From: Reticulitermes speratus
Taxonomy: Eukaryota; Arthropoda; Insecta; Blattodea; Rhinotermitidae
NCBI GenBank assembly: GCA_021186555.1
Contig: JAJKFL010000124.1
Span: forward strand, 32,501 to 96,500
DNA length: 64,000 nt
Direction of reading: 5' to 3'
Position 1 is the stretch's first letter. Each line of letters begins with the position of its first letter. Made by a program: the position numbers and the translations under genes. Below the pieces are notes generated by a model, which had not been told where the DNA came from, did not search any database, and was given only the letters and a program-made list of their open reading frames with translations. Shown here piece by piece: positions 62,873-64,000 of this stretch.

Positions 62873-63029
62873 CTTTCGAGAACTGATTTCAGCTTACTAT
62901 AACTTTAAAACCCCTTCAACCTGGTCAGTACACGGAATTTAAACCTCTGCGTCATTGAACGGTTGAACCAACAACAGAAAAAAACGTTTAGTCTTGAAGT
63001 AAGATAAGGAATTGGATTCATCTGGCATA

Positions 63030-63262
63030 GTTAGGGACAAAGGATATTGCAAAAATGCGACCAGCTGAGGCTGTTGTCTTCTCAAGCAGAACTCTGTGAT
63101 TGATGTGGCTCAGGATAGGGACAGGTGGCGGGCTGTTGTAAATGCGGTAATGAACCTTCGGGTTTCATAAAACGCGGGGGAATTTCTTGACTAGCTGACG
63201 ACCTGTTAGCTTCTCAAGGACTCTGCTCCATGGAGTTAGTTTAGTAGAACTCTGTTCCATGG
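63030..63262 (+). mobile_element. LINE 3' terminal fragment (right copy)
   Basis: Same relic as 19,500-19,735, oriented opposite to the LINE fragment at 58,613. Confidence 0.65.
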
Positions 63263-63689
63263 TTTTATCTCAGCAGAAGTCAGGACTCACGTGACCATAA
63301 GCAGCTACGGCCCATGCACCACCTGTTACTTCCCCCATCCATCCGGCACCATTTGGTTCATCGATCTGGTGATGTCGGCTGTGTGGGCCATACAGAGCTA
63401 ATTCAGACTGAGGCATGTAACTGCTAACACTTGCTTCGTTAATCAGAGAGCAGTGTGGGCTTCATCAGACCGCTGGTTCGCCTGCAGTAATACCCTATTC
63501 AGAACTGTACAAGCGGAGGTCCGTGAATCGAATTCCACTGCCTTTCATGTGGATGAACGAAAGTCTCTGACACGAAAAGCGAAAAACCGCGTTGCGTATC
63601 CATTTAGTGTAGAAAGGATACACATATAAAATGTACACAGTTACAAGCCTGTGATTTAAAACAATGGATGATTTAACAAAACAAAAACC

Positions 63690-63890
63690 GCGTCATGGCT
63701 CAGGCGGTTAGTGGCCGGTCTCTCACTAGGACGGCCCGTGTTCCAAACCAGGTCAATCGATGTGGGATTTGTGGTGGACAAAACGGCGCTTCGACAGACT
63801 TTTTTCTCCAAGTACTTCGTTTTCCTGTGTCATTATCACTCTCGGGACGTTACATGCTCCTCTTCTTAACACTGTTATTATTAGAAGGTT
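63690..63890 (+). mobile_element. Uninterrupted SINE, empty site of the Helentron-like element
   Basis: Head 'ggctcaggcggttagtgg' continues through 'cagacttttttctcc' into 'tgtgtcattatcactct' without the 1.3-kb block found on the left. Together with 20,116-21,650 it defines the insertion point. Confidence 0.75.
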
Positions 63891-64000
63891 AGCGGGCGAG
63901 GTCTGGGAGCCTTCAAAGCAATGTCCTTTCGGATACTGGGGATCGCTGGACGGAAGGGCACTTTCACATTGCTTTTACGCTTCAAAGAACTGTATGTCAT

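Larger units (their letters stand above)
47145..64000 (+). repeat. Right, clean copy of the duplicated segment
   Basis: Partner of 5,625-21,900. It includes everything found on the left, plus the mariner palindrome, MOCS3 exons 2 and 3, and ~47 bp near 63,315-63,361 absent from the left. It lacks the Helentron-like insertion. The window ends inside it. Confidence 0.9.

Overview
The window looks like nuclear DNA of a large, repeat-rich insect genome. I infer this from split genes with GT-AG introns, several tRNA-derived SINE families, an R4-like retroelement, a mariner element, pogo-like MITEs, a P-element/THAP-type transposase relic and a C2H2 zinc-finger gene with tandem fingers. The repeat mix suggests a polyneopteran (cricket, cockroach or stick-insect type), but I cannot name the species.

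Layout. (1) 1-5,624 is near-unreadable sequence made of homopolymer blocks with a ~470-base poly-T tract; I treat it as failed consensus. (2) 5,625-21,900 is a second copy of 47,145-64,000 in the same orientation, about 42 kb away. The left copy is very noisy up to ~13.4 kb, then improves, and is good from ~16.4 kb. In good stretches the copies differ by a few percent plus clean indels: a 1.3-kb Helentron-like insertion only on the left, a 780-bp palindromic mariner only on the right, and two ~0.3-0.4 kb losses on the left. (3) 22-47 kb is single copy. It holds a zinc-finger gene (minus strand, 24.2-27.0 kb), a duplicated CCAAT-containing promoter-like block (28.0 and 31.5 kb), a frameshifted THAP/P-element transposase (minus, 36.9-39.3 kb) and a 1.8-kb retroposon with a 14-bp target-site duplication and an alternating tandem repeat (41.0-42.9 kb). 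(4) 49.2-61.1 kb contains a complete eight-exon MOCS3 gene (minus strand). Its introns hold the R4-like fragment, one MITE, the mariner palindrome, two SINEs, a 51-bp minisatellite and a LINE fragment.

MOCS3 is the only conserved housekeeping gene visible. It is the E1-like adenylyltransferase plus rhodanese that activates and sulfurates MOCS2A (molybdenum cofactor) and URM1 (tRNA thiolation). The left copy lacks exons 2 and 3, so only the right copy could make the enzyme; the right copy itself has frame discrepancies in exons 6 and 8.

The least expected signal is a set of dispersed motifs with the layout of type I hammerhead ribozymes (CTGANGA, stem II, GAAA, palindromic ACAUGU-type stem III, then UA at the cleavage position and a pairing stem I) at 19.04, 36.73, 44.21 and 62.56 kb, with decayed relatives at 30.97 and 45.72 kb.
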